A stretch of DNA of 64,000 nucleotides from Pseudomonas mucoides (GCF_015461845.1 NZ_JACOPW010000002.1:434001-498000); one strand, 5' to 3'. Shown: positions 44,422-53,924, counted from the stretch's first letter. Notes: generated by a model not told the origin, from the letters alone. Program-made: numbers and translations.

Positions 44422-45261
44422 ATGACCCATCACAACTGGATCGACCTGGCTCAAGACGCCGACACCGGCATCGAAACCCTGCGCGCCCATTTCGAGGGCC
44501 ACGCTTACGATCCGCACTGGCATGACAGCTATCTGGTGGGCGTGACCGAGCAAGGTGTCCAGCAGTTCAATTGTCGGCGCACCCGCCACCAAAGCACGCC
44601 GGGCAAGGTATTCCTGCTGGAACCGGGGGACATTCATGACGGTGAGGCGCCGACGGAGGATGGTTTCACCTACCGAATGTTGTACCTCGACCCACTGTGG
44701 TTGCAGCAGGAACTGGGCGCCGTTTTCGAACATGCCCCCGACCATAGCCAATTGAGTTTTGCCACCACCCTGGCCAGCGACACCCGACTGGCTCAGGCCA
44801 CCAGTCTGGCCTTTCAGACACTGCATGGAGGCGAACTGAAGATCGTACGCCAGGCCGCCCTCGACGGTTTACTCGGACGCCTGACCAGCCACCTGCGCTG
44901 GCGCGCGCGTTATGCCGAAGACCCGCGCCTGCCGCTGGTCGCGCAAAAAGCCCGGGAGTACTTGCACGCCAATGCTCAATACGACATCGGCCTCGACCAG
45001 GTGGCCGCAGCAACCGGTGTAGACCGATACCGCCTGACCCGCGCCTTCAAGGCAGCCTACGGCCTGGCGCCCCATGCCTATCTGGTGCAATTGCGCCTGG
45101 CCACTGCCCGACGCCTGTTGGCCCGTGGCGCACAGCCGGCGACGGTGGCGATGGAACTGGGTTTTGCCGACCAGAGCCATCTGGGGCGCTGGTTCGTTCG
45201 GGCGTATGGTTTGACGCCGGCCATGTACCGCAAGCGCTGCTCAAATCTTCCAGACGCTTGA
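44422..45261 (+). CDS. AraC-family regulator with cupin sensor domain
   Basis: A 279-residue protein. The N-terminal AraC_binding cupin (HFEGHAYDPHWHDSYLVGVTEQGVQQFNCR ... LLEPGDIHDGEAP, residues about 18-85) is followed by the two-HTH domain (IGLDQVAAATGVDRYRLTRAFKAAYGLAPHAYLVQLRLATARRLL and MELGFADQSHLGRWFVRAYGLTPAMYRK). The LysE-type exporter gene 51 bp downstream is a usual partner of this regulator type, so it probably activates that exporter when an amino acid accumulates. Confidence 0.88.
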   Translation: MTHHNWIDLAQDADTGIETLRAHFEGHAYDPHWHDSYLVGVTEQGVQQFNCRRTRHQSTPGKVFLLEPGDIHDGEAPTEDGFTYRMLYLDPLWLQQELGAVFEHAPDHSQLSFATTLASDTRLAQATSLAFQTLHGGELKIVRQAALDGLLGRLTSHLRWRARYAEDPRLPLVAQKAREYLHANAQYDIGLDQVAAATGVDRYRLTRAFKAAYGLAPHAYLVQLRLATARRLLARGAQPATVAMELGFADQSHLGRWFVRAYGLTPAMYRKRCSNLPDA

Positions 45262-45312
45262 AACGTACTTTGTGAGGATCAGCTTCTGAAATCATTCACG
45301 GAGCCCATTCTC

Positions 45313-45924
45313 ATGCCGTCCACTTTCCTTACGATGTTGCCCTTTGTGCTGTTCGCTTTTGTCGCCTCCATTACGCCGGGGCCGACCAACATTCTGGTCA
45401 TGAGCAACAGCGCTCGTTATGGTTTCAAAGCCGCATTGCCCATTGTCTTCGGCGCTTGCACGAGCGCCGGTTTGATCGTGTTGGCGGTTGGCAACGGCAT
45501 TGGTGAAACGTTGGATAAGCTGCCGCTCATTGAATCTTTTATGAAGTGGACGGGAGTGCTCTTGCTCAGCTATCTGGCCTGGCAGATTTACCGTTCGCCG
45601 GCCACGCTCCCCCACACAGAGCACGCCGCACCGCACAAAGTCGGACTTTGGGCCGGTGCCAGCCTGCAACTGGTCAATCCTAAGACCTGGATGATGGCGT
45701 TGGCCGTCGTCAGCGTGTTTGCAGGCTCCGGGGAAGATCGCCAGGTACGAACGCTTTGTCTGTCGATGATCTTTTTTCTGGTTGCGTTGCCGTGCATGGG
45801 ATCCTGGGCCCTGCTGGGCGCGGGGTCAGCCAAATGGATACGTTCGTCCAGCGCCATGAGACGCTTCAATCAATTCATGGCGTTTTTGCTGTTGGGATCG
45901 GCCTGGCTAAGTGTGCTGGCGTAA
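45313..45924 (+). CDS. LysE/RhtB-family amino acid exporter
   Basis: A 203-residue membrane protein with about six helices and the family motif FVASITPGPTNILVMSNSARYGFKAALPIVFGACTSAG at residues 15-52. LVNPKTWMMALAVVSVF forms the second half. LysE/RhtB proteins export amino acids such as lysine, homoserine or threonine. It lies just after an AraC-type regulator and is followed by a bidirectional terminator. Confidence 0.88.
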   Translation: MPSTFLTMLPFVLFAFVASITPGPTNILVMSNSARYGFKAALPIVFGACTSAGLIVLAVGNGIGETLDKLPLIESFMKWTGVLLLSYLAWQIYRSPATLPHTEHAAPHKVGLWAGASLQLVNPKTWMMALAVVSVFAGSGEDRQVRTLCLSMIFFLVALPCMGSWALLGAGSAKWIRSSSAMRRFNQFMAFLLLGSAWLSVLA

Positions 45925-45938
45925 CGTGAACCGGACAG

Positions 45939-45973
45939 AAAAAAATGCCCCGACCGAGGTCGAGGCATTTTTT
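45939..45973. terminator. Bidirectional Rho-independent terminator
   Basis: A-tract, ATGCC stem, inner CGACC/GGTCG stem, GGCAT and a T-tract form an intrinsic terminator readable in both directions. It separates lysE from the convergent autotransporter gene. Confidence 0.88.
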
Positions 45974-45986
45974 CGCTGATTGATCA

Positions 45987-48644
45987 TCAGAAGAAATAGC
46001 TCACTCTCAAGCTACTGCTCCAGTCCTGATTGACCGTCGTCCCTTGACTGCCGCCCACCTGACCGGACACCTGCCAGTTGCGTTGCGCCGGCGTCCACTT
46101 GAGCCCGGCGCCATACTCGAAAGAGCTACTGGCCCGGTCATCATCAAAGCTGTCGTCGTTGATCTTGATTTCGTTGGTTTTCACAAACTCATGGTTGAGC
46201 GCCGTGGACAGACTCGGCTCCAACGTGCTGCCGTTATCGAGCGCAATGACGCGGCCGCCACGAATACCCACTTTGCCCTGCAACGAACGCATGGTATCGG
46301 CGCTGACTTCGAGGCCATTGTCGAGCTTGTAGTTATCGCTTTGAGTGACGCCTGTCGAGACCTGGAATTGAGGCTCGATGAAGTAGCCATTTTTTAGGTG
46401 GATATGTTTGCCCACGGCCACCGAACCGCTTGCGCCCAAGGCCTTGTAGTCGCCCTTGGCCCGGGAGCCATCACTCATGGTCACTTTGGCTTTGTTATCG
46501 AACTGGTTGATTTTGGCCATGACATTGACGAACACACCACTTTCAACATCGAAGGTACTGCCGTAAACCCCGGCATTCAGGCTGTCGACAATGGCACTGG
46601 AACCGTACTTCAGGTCGATGTTGGTACGGCTCGCTCCGACGAACCCGCCCAGCACCCAAGAGCGTCCGCCCAATTCGACGACCGTATCGGCACCACCGGT
46701 GATACCGGTCTGGTTCTGGGTGTATCCATCGCCATAGGCGTTGTCGACATTGTACTGGTTGCCATAAGTGCGGACCCAAACGCTGTTGCTCAGGTTCACC
46801 GCGCCGTCATCCATCGCACGCATTGAGGCGTCGGGGCGGATGCTGAGACTACGATCGCCCACCTGGTCGTTGAGCATGGCCGCTTCGGCGTTCAACACGC
46901 TGCGCGCACTGCCGGCCAGAGCCAACGCGGTATTGCTTGAAGTACTGACCGTTTCCTTGTCGGGATTGAGGTACAAACCCTCACCTTCCTTCTCCAACCG
47001 ATACACAAAAGTGCCTGCATCGACGGTGGAGCGATTGGCCAGCGAAAAGTGCGCGTTGCCGGCCGCGATGTTACCCACCTTCACCGGCTCGGCCGTGACC
47101 GGCGTAGTGCCGGTCGCAGCGATTTGCAGTTTAAAATCCCCGTTTGCGTTTTGGGCGTCAAGGAAATCGGTGGCGCCGTTGCCGAGGTCGGTGCCCATCA
47201 CGATCATGCCCTTACCCGAAAGATTAACCACGTTCAGTTGCTGGAACTGCTCGTTGGTCCCCATGCGAACGACACCATCATTCAAGGCAAGATTTTCCAA
47301 GGCGCTGTCGCCAGTCATCACCCACTGCGCGGCGTTATTGATATTCACATTACGGGAATTGTTGATCTGACCGGTCAACACCGAACCGTTGTCCAGAAGC
47401 ACGTTGCCATTGGTGCCGGTTACGACATTACCCGTCATGTTGCTGCCATTGTTCAGCGTCAGGCTGGAAACATTGTCGACATTGCCCTTGAGCGTAGAAA
47501 GGTTATCCAGCAGTACGTTGCCATTGGTATCGGTGAGCACGTCACCGGTCATGCTGCTGCCGTTGTTCAGCGCAAGGCTGACGACATTGTCGACGTTGCC
47601 GTTGATGACGGAGCCATTGTTCAGGCCGACCGTGGCAGCCGTTCCGGCAACCGCCTGCACATTACCGTTCAACGTGCTGCGGGAATCGAGGCTGACCCGC
47701 GTAACGTTCTGCAGATTGCCATCAATAGAGGCTGCGTTTTGCATCAACAGTGCGACGGTGCTGCCGGTATCGGCAATGACATTACCGCTTAATGCACTGG
47801 CGTCGACGGTGAGGTTGGCCGTGGAGCGATTGGTCGCCAGGAGCGCCGTGCCATTGCCGCCGATCAGTTCCGTGCCGTTGAGAACATTGATGGTTGCGAC
47901 CGATCCCGCAGCACCGGACGAGCCCAGCACGATTGCTGAACCTGTTCCTCCTGTCACGCGGCTACCATTGAGCGTCACATCGCTCGCGTTGACGCCGGTC
48001 GTGTCGGTAATGATTTGCAGGCCATCTTGCTCACCGGAAATAACGCTCCCAGTCGCCGATAGCGTTGCGCCGCCCAATTGCACGCCGTAACTGGTTGCTC
48101 CGGTGCCGCGAAGGGTCGAGTTTTCGACATTCAATACCGCGAAACCCACCGCGTTTGCACCTCCCAAAGCGCCGGTGATCGTACTGCCCCCCTTGACCGT
48201 GGCACTAGAAGATACCGGCGTGTTGATATTGCGCCCCAACAGCACACCAAAACTATTCCCGCTGGTGATGTTCGTGTTGTCAATTGTGGCAGTACTGTCG
48301 ATCAGCTGAACCGCTCCCCTGCCGGTCGTACTATTGACGTTGGCTCCAGAGATGTTCAGCACCGAAGTATCCGCACTGATGCGCTGGCTTTGGCCACCGT
48401 TAAAAACGACGGTGGCTTTTTGTGAATCAATAGACAAGGTAGTTGCGTTATTGATCGTCAATGTTCCCCCTTGAGATACCCCCCAACTTTCCGGCGCGGG
48501 TGGATTAGTCACTACTGCGCTTTCGCCTGGCAACAGTGTTCTGCTGTAGGCGTCGGGAGTGGAAACGAGAACAGTCGCAACTGCGGTCGTAATCAATGTT
48601 CTTTTAAAAAAAACCGGATATTTAAAACACGAAAAAAAATACAT
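45987..48644 (-). CDS. Autotransporter (type Va) with repetitive passenger domain
   Basis: An 885-residue protein. The ATG at 48644 follows a strong GAGGAG site. Residues 1-33 form an extended signal peptide (MYFFSCFKYPVFFKRTLITTAVATVLV). The passenger is a parallel beta-helix rich in N, G, S and T, with repeats of the type LNNGS-x-M-TG-x-V-x(6)-NVLLDN-x-S-x-L-x-GNVDNV, seen about three times in the middle. The C-terminal 270 residues are the autotransporter beta-barrel (SNSVWVRTYGNQYNVDN ... WKVSGQVGGSQGTTVNQDWSSSLRVSYFF-like end, terminal aromatic F), with pertactin-like features. The likely role is surface adhesion or biofilm. No protease motif seen. Confidence 0.9.
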   Translation of the reverse strand: MYFFSCFKYPVFFKRTLITTAVATVLVSTPDAYSRTLLPGESAVVTNPPAPESWGVSQGGTLTINNATTLSIDSQKATVVFNGGQSQRISADTSVLNISGANVNSTTGRGAVQLIDSTATIDNTNITSGNSFGVLLGRNINTPVSSSATVKGGSTITGALGGANAVGFAVLNVENSTLRGTGATSYGVQLGGATLSATGSVISGEQDGLQIITDTTGVNASDVTLNGSRVTGGTGSAIVLGSSGAAGSVATINVLNGTELIGGNGTALLATNRSTANLTVDASALSGNVIADTGSTVALLMQNAASIDGNLQNVTRVSLDSRSTLNGNVQAVAGTAATVGLNNGSVINGNVDNVVSLALNNGSSMTGDVLTDTNGNVLLDNLSTLKGNVDNVSSLTLNNGSNMTGNVVTGTNGNVLLDNGSVLTGQINNSRNVNINNAAQWVMTGDSALENLALNDGVVRMGTNEQFQQLNVVNLSGKGMIVMGTDLGNGATDFLDAQNANGDFKLQIAATGTTPVTAEPVKVGNIAAGNAHFSLANRSTVDAGTFVYRLEKEGEGLYLNPDKETVSTSSNTALALAGSARSVLNAEAAMLNDQVGDRSLSIRPDASMRAMDDGAVNLSNSVWVRTYGNQYNVDNAYGDGYTQNQTGITGGADTVVELGGRSWVLGGFVGASRTNIDLKYGSSAIVDSLNAGVYGSTFDVESGVFVNVMAKINQFDNKAKVTMSDGSRAKGDYKALGASGSVAVGKHIHLKNGYFIEPQFQVSTGVTQSDNYKLDNGLEVSADTMRSLQGKVGIRGGRVIALDNGSTLEPSLSTALNHEFVKTNEIKINDDSFDDDRASSSFEYGAGLKWTPAQRNWQVSGQVGGSQGTTVNQDWSSSLRVSYFF

Positions 48645-48820
48645 GAAGGACTCCTCAAACCTGCACAATCACACAAGATTTTTCTGGCAGAATAAAAGTC
48701 CCACCAGAAGCGCCAGGCAGCCTAAAGATAAAAATTAAATTCTGATGTAGGAAAAATCCTTGTTCATTGGAAAATGATCCTCCAATGGCGTGCCCTTCAT
48801 CAGATCCTGCCTCCGCTCAA
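48645..48820. promoter_or_regulatory. AT-rich autotransporter upstream region
   Basis: The region between the autotransporter start and the terminator of the next gene is much richer in A/T than its surroundings, a common mark of H-NS/MvaT-silenced surface genes. No clear promoter is assigned. Confidence 0.3.
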
Positions 48821-48828
48821 TGGAAAAG

Positions 48829-48864
48829 CATCGCAAGGAAGAAATTCAAACCTCCCTTGCGATG
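48829..48864 (-). terminator. Rho-independent terminator of the large unknown gene
   Basis: A perfect 10-bp stem (CATCGCAAGG / CCTTGCGATG) with a 16-nt loop lies 20 bp beyond the stop of the gene ending at 48885. It is followed on the minus strand by CTTTT. Confidence 0.7.
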
Positions 48865-48884
48865 TTAAAAAACCATTTGATTAA

Positions 48885-51707
48885 TTAAGGGGCTGGAGCG
48901 GCCGGCGCCGCCGTTTGGTCGCAATAATTGAAACTATTGCTGATGGTATCCAGCGGTTTGAAAACGGGTACAGATGTTTGCTGCCCATTAATCTCGGTTG
49001 TATACCAATATTTCCCGAAGGCAATCGCTCCGCGTACCGGTTGTGCTGCTTTGAAAACTGCGGGGCTGCCCACCGGTGCCACATCAGGCACATCGGCGGC
49101 CTTAATGACATAATCTTGCGAAGCCTCCGTACCTGGAATCAACTGAGTACCCGCCAGATCGCGATAGGCCGCGAAATGGGCTGTAATGGTTTTACCTGGT
49201 GGCAGGAGCGGACTCTTTGCAATAAGCAAACCCAGTTTGTATGCGCTTGTAGGGCTGGTCATCCCGAAGCACTCGATGAAATCACGATTTGCAGGGTTGC
49301 GGATAGCGATCGTAGGCGAAGGCAAAGGAATTGGAACGCCACTGACTGTCACCGGTTGCGGCAGGGATTTCATGACGTTCTTGTCAGAACCTGACTTCTG
49401 AATCGTCCAGTAAGCCGATACTTCTGGAGTAGGAAGTCCGGAAATGATGTTTGCCGGAACGTCAACTACAAACCCATTTTCGTCTGTAAATGAAACATAT
49501 TCGGCAATCTTCAGATCATTGATATAGCACGTGGCCGTCTGTTCCGGGGTGATATCTGGATCACTGAGCGCAAATACGACTGTGAATTTACCAGCCTTGT
49601 CGCGATCGCCAGGCAGCAAACTATTCGGCGTACCAGAGGCACCAGTGACAACGGGTAGTTGCATAGCCCGGTTTGTCAAATCCGGAAGATCTGGATTCGT
49701 TGGACCCGCGTAGTCAAACGCCAACATAAAGGTTGCTTCTGGCGACTCAACGTTGGGGGTCATCCCGGTCCGGGTGATTACAGACATGATCGTGACAGCT
49801 TTTGGCTCGTCGGCATCAGCAAATAGTTTTGCAAGGTCTGCATAAGTAAGCGCGAAACTCAGATTCGCACCAGCCCATGGTTGTGGAGCCGTTTCTACAA
49901 AGTTGGTCGCGTCAGCCGCATCCTCTAAAATCAAAAAGATTTCGTCGCCCGTTTCCGCATGTTGGATAAACGCGTTTTCGACAATCGCAAAAATCCCACT
50001 GGCAATATCGTCCAGAAAAAGCGGAGTGTTGTAGTTTGGATCGGTTTTTGGCACCAAAGGTGCTTTTGTCAGCAACGGTCTTTGCGCAAGAGCCAATGTC
50101 AGAAAGGCGGTCGACACTGACTCCAGACTTTGGTTGCCGGGAAGGTCTTTCCAGTCATACACGATATTGACACGCCCGTTCGGGAGTTGACTCAACATCG
50201 TATTTGGAAATGAGATAGCACCACTTGCAGGGACTTGATCGTCCCAGACCAAAACCCTCTGAGTGCCGGACACGAGCCAGATGCGCAGATGATCGTCCAG
50301 TCGCCGAAGGGGATAACCAACGTTCATTGTAATGTTCAAGTTGGCGTTCGCGGGCAGTGCCCTCCAGGCCTCATTGATAGTGACTTGCGAATCCGTAGGT
50401 TTATTGACAAAGACAGGAGCTGGCGTTGGCCTTACTTCTCGTCTTGGGTTTTTCGTATTGAATGGCGCAGTCTGGTCGATTACAAATTTCAGGGTATTGG
50501 AAGGTTCCTCGTTACCACCACCTCCCTTATAAAGTTTAATCATCACCTCATAGGTAGTAGGTGTTGCCGGCGTAGGTTGCTCCGGAAACAAGCTAGCGGG
50601 TATTTTAAATGGAATGACACCATCAGGCCTGTCAGCAATTGGCCCTAGGGAAAATGTTTGATCGTGGGCGACTAAAGTCCCACCTTCTACTCCTAAGTAA
50701 AAATCAAAATCATCTCCGTCGAGCTCACTAAGGGTGCGAATAAAATTTAAGGTAATTTCCCCGCTATCCAGAACACTTTTCGCGATAAAGCCCTCAGCCA
50801 GCGTGTCTATTGTAATAGCCGAGAAAGGTCCAGCATCACTAACACCAACGGATTCAGCTCTTTGCTTTTTAGGTACAGATTGCAGTGTCATCTTTGCTTC
50901 TCCTTGTGCATTAAGGCCAGTAGGGCCACTTTCGCCGGGTGTTACTCTGTCTATTCTCACCAAACCTTTTCGTGACTCACCGATCAGCCGCCCAGCTCTA
51001 AGCAACTGCCAATAGACGAGGGCCGAGTCGTTATCAATAAGAGGTTTTATATGAGGATCAAATGGAATGCCTTGCTCATATCCTTTATCAATGTCCTGCT
51101 GTTGCAATTTTTTATCAAAAGCGCCATATGTATTGGATACAGGCGGACCACTTCCATTCAAACTTAAGTAACCTTGCCAGTGCACTTTGGCAATATCGTC
51201 AGGTACTGCAATGCCCGTTGAGGCAGGTATCGCAACGGTTGCGCCGGATGTCAGTGGTGGAGCCGTATTGTTATTCAGATATCCCCAAACCGTGGCATGG
51301 GGAAATGTCAGTTCCGCCAGAACGAGAGGTACAGTGTGATCAATCGTCAACTTTCTTTCTGGCGAAGGGTCGGGGATACCGCCTGAACCTTTCCAGACTT
51401 TATAAGATAAAAATTCGATGCCATCGATTGCCAAATGCTGCGGTGTCAGTGCGAAATATAAAAAGGCTGGTTGTGGCGGGCTGAAAAATTCAGTGTAAAG
51501 CCTTTGCTCAACTCCGCCTCGACGTGTCATGACCCAAAGTTCATCGTTATTCAGAGGGTTGACCCAATAAGGAATAGCAATACGAGTACCATTACGCAGA
51601 ATATCGAGGGGGACATATCCCTCGATATCGCTATCGTCGATACCCTCGACTGAAAGTGGCGCCGCCAATATTCCTGCGTCTGACTCCGAAGACTTCTTTG
51701 CCGTCAT
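48885..51707 (-). CDS. Large modular protein of unknown function (tandem Ig-like modules)
   Basis: A 940-residue protein with no signal peptide and no membrane segment. I do not recognise the family. The sequence shows about six beta-rich modules of 124-158 residues, most ending in a strand plus (I/F)D-x-x-x-P: TIDHTVP (121), RIDRVTP (251), VIDQTAP (409), then more degenerate versions at about 540, 663 (AFDYAGP) and 787. This resembles bacterial Ig-like/invasin repeats. A C-terminal stretch of about 145 residues, ending proline/alanine-rich, differs from the modules. Base composition is lower in G+C than the flanks. The gene has its own terminator and the upstream palindrome. Confidence 0.75.
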   Translation of the reverse strand: MTAKKSSESDAGILAAPLSVEGIDDSDIEGYVPLDILRNGTRIAIPYWVNPLNNDELWVMTRRGGVEQRLYTEFFSPPQPAFLYFALTPQHLAIDGIEFLSYKVWKGSGGIPDPSPERKLTIDHTVPLVLAELTFPHATVWGYLNNNTAPPLTSGATVAIPASTGIAVPDDIAKVHWQGYLSLNGSGPPVSNTYGAFDKKLQQQDIDKGYEQGIPFDPHIKPLIDNDSALVYWQLLRAGRLIGESRKGLVRIDRVTPGESGPTGLNAQGEAKMTLQSVPKKQRAESVGVSDAGPFSAITIDTLAEGFIAKSVLDSGEITLNFIRTLSELDGDDFDFYLGVEGGTLVAHDQTFSLGPIADRPDGVIPFKIPASLFPEQPTPATPTTYEVMIKLYKGGGGNEEPSNTLKFVIDQTAPFNTKNPRREVRPTPAPVFVNKPTDSQVTINEAWRALPANANLNITMNVGYPLRRLDDHLRIWLVSGTQRVLVWDDQVPASGAISFPNTMLSQLPNGRVNIVYDWKDLPGNQSLESVSTAFLTLALAQRPLLTKAPLVPKTDPNYNTPLFLDDIASGIFAIVENAFIQHAETGDEIFLILEDAADATNFVETAPQPWAGANLSFALTYADLAKLFADADEPKAVTIMSVITRTGMTPNVESPEATFMLAFDYAGPTNPDLPDLTNRAMQLPVVTGASGTPNSLLPGDRDKAGKFTVVFALSDPDITPEQTATCYINDLKIAEYVSFTDENGFVVDVPANIISGLPTPEVSAYWTIQKSGSDKNVMKSLPQPVTVSGVPIPLPSPTIAIRNPANRDFIECFGMTSPTSAYKLGLLIAKSPLLPPGKTITAHFAAYRDLAGTQLIPGTEASQDYVIKAADVPDVAPVGSPAVFKAAQPVRGAIAFGKYWYTTEINGQQTSVPVFKPLDTISNSFNYCDQTAAPAAPAP

Positions 51708-51796
51708 CGCATTTACCTGTTTGATGGTAGAAGCACTGCGCGTAACTTCTCAGTCGCTCATGGAAGAATTAAGCGCTAAGCCATCGCACTTGCCTA

Positions 51797-51812
51797 CTGT
51801 CATAACTGACAG
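51797..51812. promoter_or_regulatory. CTGTCA-N4-TGACAG palindrome upstream of the large unknown gene
   Basis: Read on the minus strand the site is CTGTCAGTTATGACAG, with 89 bases between it and the ATG at 51707. Core and distance are the same as at the gene starting at 42701. ACAGGTAAAT (51809-51818) overlapping it recurs in inverted orientation at 51711-51720, next to the ribosome-binding site. Confidence 0.6.
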
Positions 51813-51902
51813 GTAAATCGACCATTCGTCTGGAAACTAGCCGTGGTACAGGTCCGTCGGCGATGAACTCGACTTGACGAAGAGGCAGGGATTAGTGTTC
51901 CC

Positions 51903-51916
51903 TGAAACCGGTTTCA
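51903..51916. promoter_or_regulatory. PtxS operator upstream of ptxS
   Basis: TGAAACCGGTTTCA is a perfect palindrome identical to the described PtxS binding site. It lies 41 bp before the ptxS start and implies autorepression relieved by 2-ketogluconate. Confidence 0.9.
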
Positions 51917-51957
51917 CTGCGATAAAAAAGCCAATCCAACAACAAAAAGCTACCGCC

Positions 51958-52983
51958 ATGAACGATTTCTCCGCCGCCCAGCGTAACCGCGTCACCATGC
52001 TCGACGTTGCCGAACACGCTGGCGTGTCCAAGGCCAGCGTCTCGCGTTTCATTGGCGACGACCGCGCCCTGCTCTCCGATGCCACGGCCTTGCGCATCGA
52101 GCAGGCAATTGCCCAACTCGGCTACCGCCCCAACCAGATGGCCCGTGGTCTGAAACGCGGACGCACTCGCCTGATTGGCATGCTGGTGGCCGATATCCGC
52201 AACCCTTATTCAATTGCCGTGATGCACGGGGTGGAAACCGCCTGCCGTCAGCACGGCTACAGCCTGGTGGTGTGCAACACCGATCGCGATGACGAGCAGG
52301 AACGTCAGCACCTGGCGTTGCTGCGCTCCTACAACATCGAAGGCTTGATCGTGAACACCCTGGGCCATCACCGCGACGAACTGCGCGAGTTGCATCGGGA
52401 GATGCCGATGGTGCTGGTGGATCGCAAGGTTGAGCAGCTTGAGAGTGACCTGGTCGGGCTGGATAACCCGGCGGCCGTGGAGATGGCCCTCGCCCACTTG
52501 CAGGAACGCGGTTATCGCGATGTGTTGATGGTGACCGAGCCGTTTGACGGCACCAGTTCCCGGATCGAGCGGGTCAGCAGTTTCAAGATGCAGATTGAGC
52601 AACGTCCGGCGCTGAATGGTGCAGTGGTCGAAACCGGTAGCGAGTTGACCGCCCACGTTAAGACCTTCTTGAACACTCCCGGCTCCGGCCCGAAAGCGCT
52701 GTTTTGCGCCAATGGCATTGCCGCGTTGGCCAGTACGCATTCGTTGCGTGAGTTGCAGTGCAATTTGTTTGCGGATGTAGGGTTGATCGCGCTGGATGAC
52801 CTGGATTGGTATCCGTTGGTGGGCAGCGGGATTACCGCCCTCGCCCAGCCGACGGCCGAGATTGGCGCGAGCGCGTTTGAGTGTCTGCTCAAACGGTTGC
52901 GTGGGGATGCCGGAGCGGCGCGGACACTGGATTTTTCTGCGCAGCTGGTTGTTCGGGGATCAACCCTTGGGAATCTTTGGTGA
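51958..52983 (+). CDS. ptxS: LacI-family repressor PtxS (2-ketogluconate-responsive)
   Basis: A 341-residue protein from ATG 51958 ([35 protein letters not shown]); the frame upstream would cross the operator. The LacI HTH (residues 14-33) and hinge helix ([18 protein letters not shown]) are followed by the periplasmic-binding-like effector domain. The TGAAACCGGTTTCA operator in front of this gene and of kguE, and the kgu genes downstream, identify it as PtxS, which represses the 2-ketogluconate genes until 2-ketogluconate binds. Confidence 0.93.
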   Translation: MNDFSAAQRNRVTMLDVAEHAGVSKASVSRFIGDDRALLSDATALRIEQAIAQLGYRPNQMARGLKRGRTRLIGMLVADIRNPYSIAVMHGVETACRQHGYSLVVCNTDRDDEQERQHLALLRSYNIEGLIVNTLGHHRDELRELHREMPMVLVDRKVEQLESDLVGLDNPAAVEMALAHLQERGYRDVLMVTEPFDGTSSRIERVSSFKMQIEQRPALNGAVVETGSELTAHVKTFLNTPGSGPKALFCANGIAALASTHSLRELQCNLFADVGLIALDDLDWYPLVGSGITALAQPTAEIGASAFECLLKRLRGDAGAARTLDFSAQLVVRGSTLGNLW

Positions 52984-52996
52984 ACGTTATGGCCCC

Positions 52997-53064
52997 TTCG
53001 CGAGCAGGCTCGCTCCCACAGTTGAACGCATTCCAATGTGGGAGCGAGCCTGCTCGCGAAGACG
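52997..53064. repeat. REP doublet, short-spacer class
   Basis: Inverted TTCGCGAGCAGGCTCGCTCC units with a GCATTCCAATG spacer between ptxS and kguE, where it can separate the two transcripts. Confidence 0.8.
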
Positions 53065-53113
53065 CCCCGAAAAACATCGCCCTTTTCAGCCATGCATTTT
53101 TTTTGAACAAAAA

Positions 53114-53127
53114 TGAAACCGGTTTCA
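53114..53127. promoter_or_regulatory. PtxS operator upstream of kguE
   Basis: A second exact copy of TGAAACCGGTTTCA, 14 bp before the kguE start, positioned to block transcription of the kguEKTD operon. Confidence 0.9.
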
Positions 53128-53141
53128 GAGGTATAAAAACA

Positions 53142-53924
53142 ATGAATACACCCCCCGTTTCCATCAGCCTGTCCAGCTACGGCGCAGACCTTGTGCGCCA
53201 ACGTGGCCAAGGCAGTTTTATCGATGTGCTGGCCGCCGCCGGCGCTACGCGCATTGAATGGCGCGAAGAGCTGCTGACCGATGAAAACCCGCTGCAACTG
53301 GCCGACAACAGCCACGCCCAGGGTCTGGAAAGCATCTACTCATCGCCCATGGAGCTGTGGCTGGCCGGTCAGTCAAAACCCAATCCTGAGCTGACCGCGA
53401 CCCTGCAGCGTGCCCAAGCGTTCGGCGCCAAATGGCTGAAAGTTTCCCTGGGTTACTTCACCGACAACAATGATCTTCAGGCACTCAGCCGCGTCCTCGC
53501 CCAGAGCCCGGTACAGGTGCTGGTGGAAAACGACCAGACCTTGCACGGCGGTCGCATCGAACCCTTTCAACGCTTTTTTACTCAAGTCGAACACCACAAC
53601 CTGCCGATCAAAATGACCTTCGACATCGGCAACTGGCACTGGCAGGACCAATCCGCCGCCAGCGCCGCACGGTTGCTCGGTCGGCATGTCGGTTACGTGC
53701 ACTGCAAAGCCGTGACCCGCCGGGCCGACGGAAAACTGGTTGCGATCCCGCCAACCGCCAATGATGTGCACGAGTGGGAACACCTGCTGCGACACATGGC
53801 CCAAGGTGTTATGCGGGCGGCGGAATACCCGCTGCAAGGCGATGACCTGGTGCAACTGACCACCGAACACGTCGCTGCCCTCGCCCGCCTTGGCCAATCC
53901 CGGTTGGAGAACGCTCATGTCTGA
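53142..53924 (+). CDS. kguE: KguE, xylose-isomerase-like TIM barrel of 2-ketogluconate metabolism
   Basis: A 260-residue protein of the sugar phosphate isomerase/epimerase (AP endonuclease 2) superfamily. It starts [18 protein letters not shown], shortly after the PtxS operator. Metal-binding-type residues appear in [24 protein letters not shown] and YVHCKAV. KguE belongs to the 2-ketogluconate operon; its exact step is not settled and an epimerase role is usually proposed. The last 8 bp overlap kguK, indicating coupling. Confidence 0.88.
   Translation: MNTPPVSISLSSYGADLVRQRGQGSFIDVLAAAGATRIEWREELLTDENPLQLADNSHAQGLESIYSSPMELWLAGQSKPNPELTATLQRAQAFGAKWLKVSLGYFTDNNDLQALSRVLAQSPVQVLVENDQTLHGGRIEPFQRFFTQVEHHNLPIKMTFDIGNWHWQDQSAASAARLLGRHVGYVHCKAVTRRADGKLVAIPPTANDVHEWEHLLRHMAQGVMRAAEYPLQGDDLVQLTTEHVAALARLGQSRLENAHV

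Noticed and set aside
42689..51713. Idea that the 42.6-51.8 kb stretch is an inserted genomic island
   Set aside because: No integrase, transposase, tRNA end, direct repeats or att-like sites are visible; DUF1345, AraC and LysE genes in it look like normal Pseudomonas genes. Only the unknown and autotransporter genes look accessory.
52881..53141. N-terminal extension of KguE in the same frame
   Set aside because: It would run through the ptxS 3' end, a REP doublet and the PtxS operator; the family N-terminus fits the ATG at 53142.
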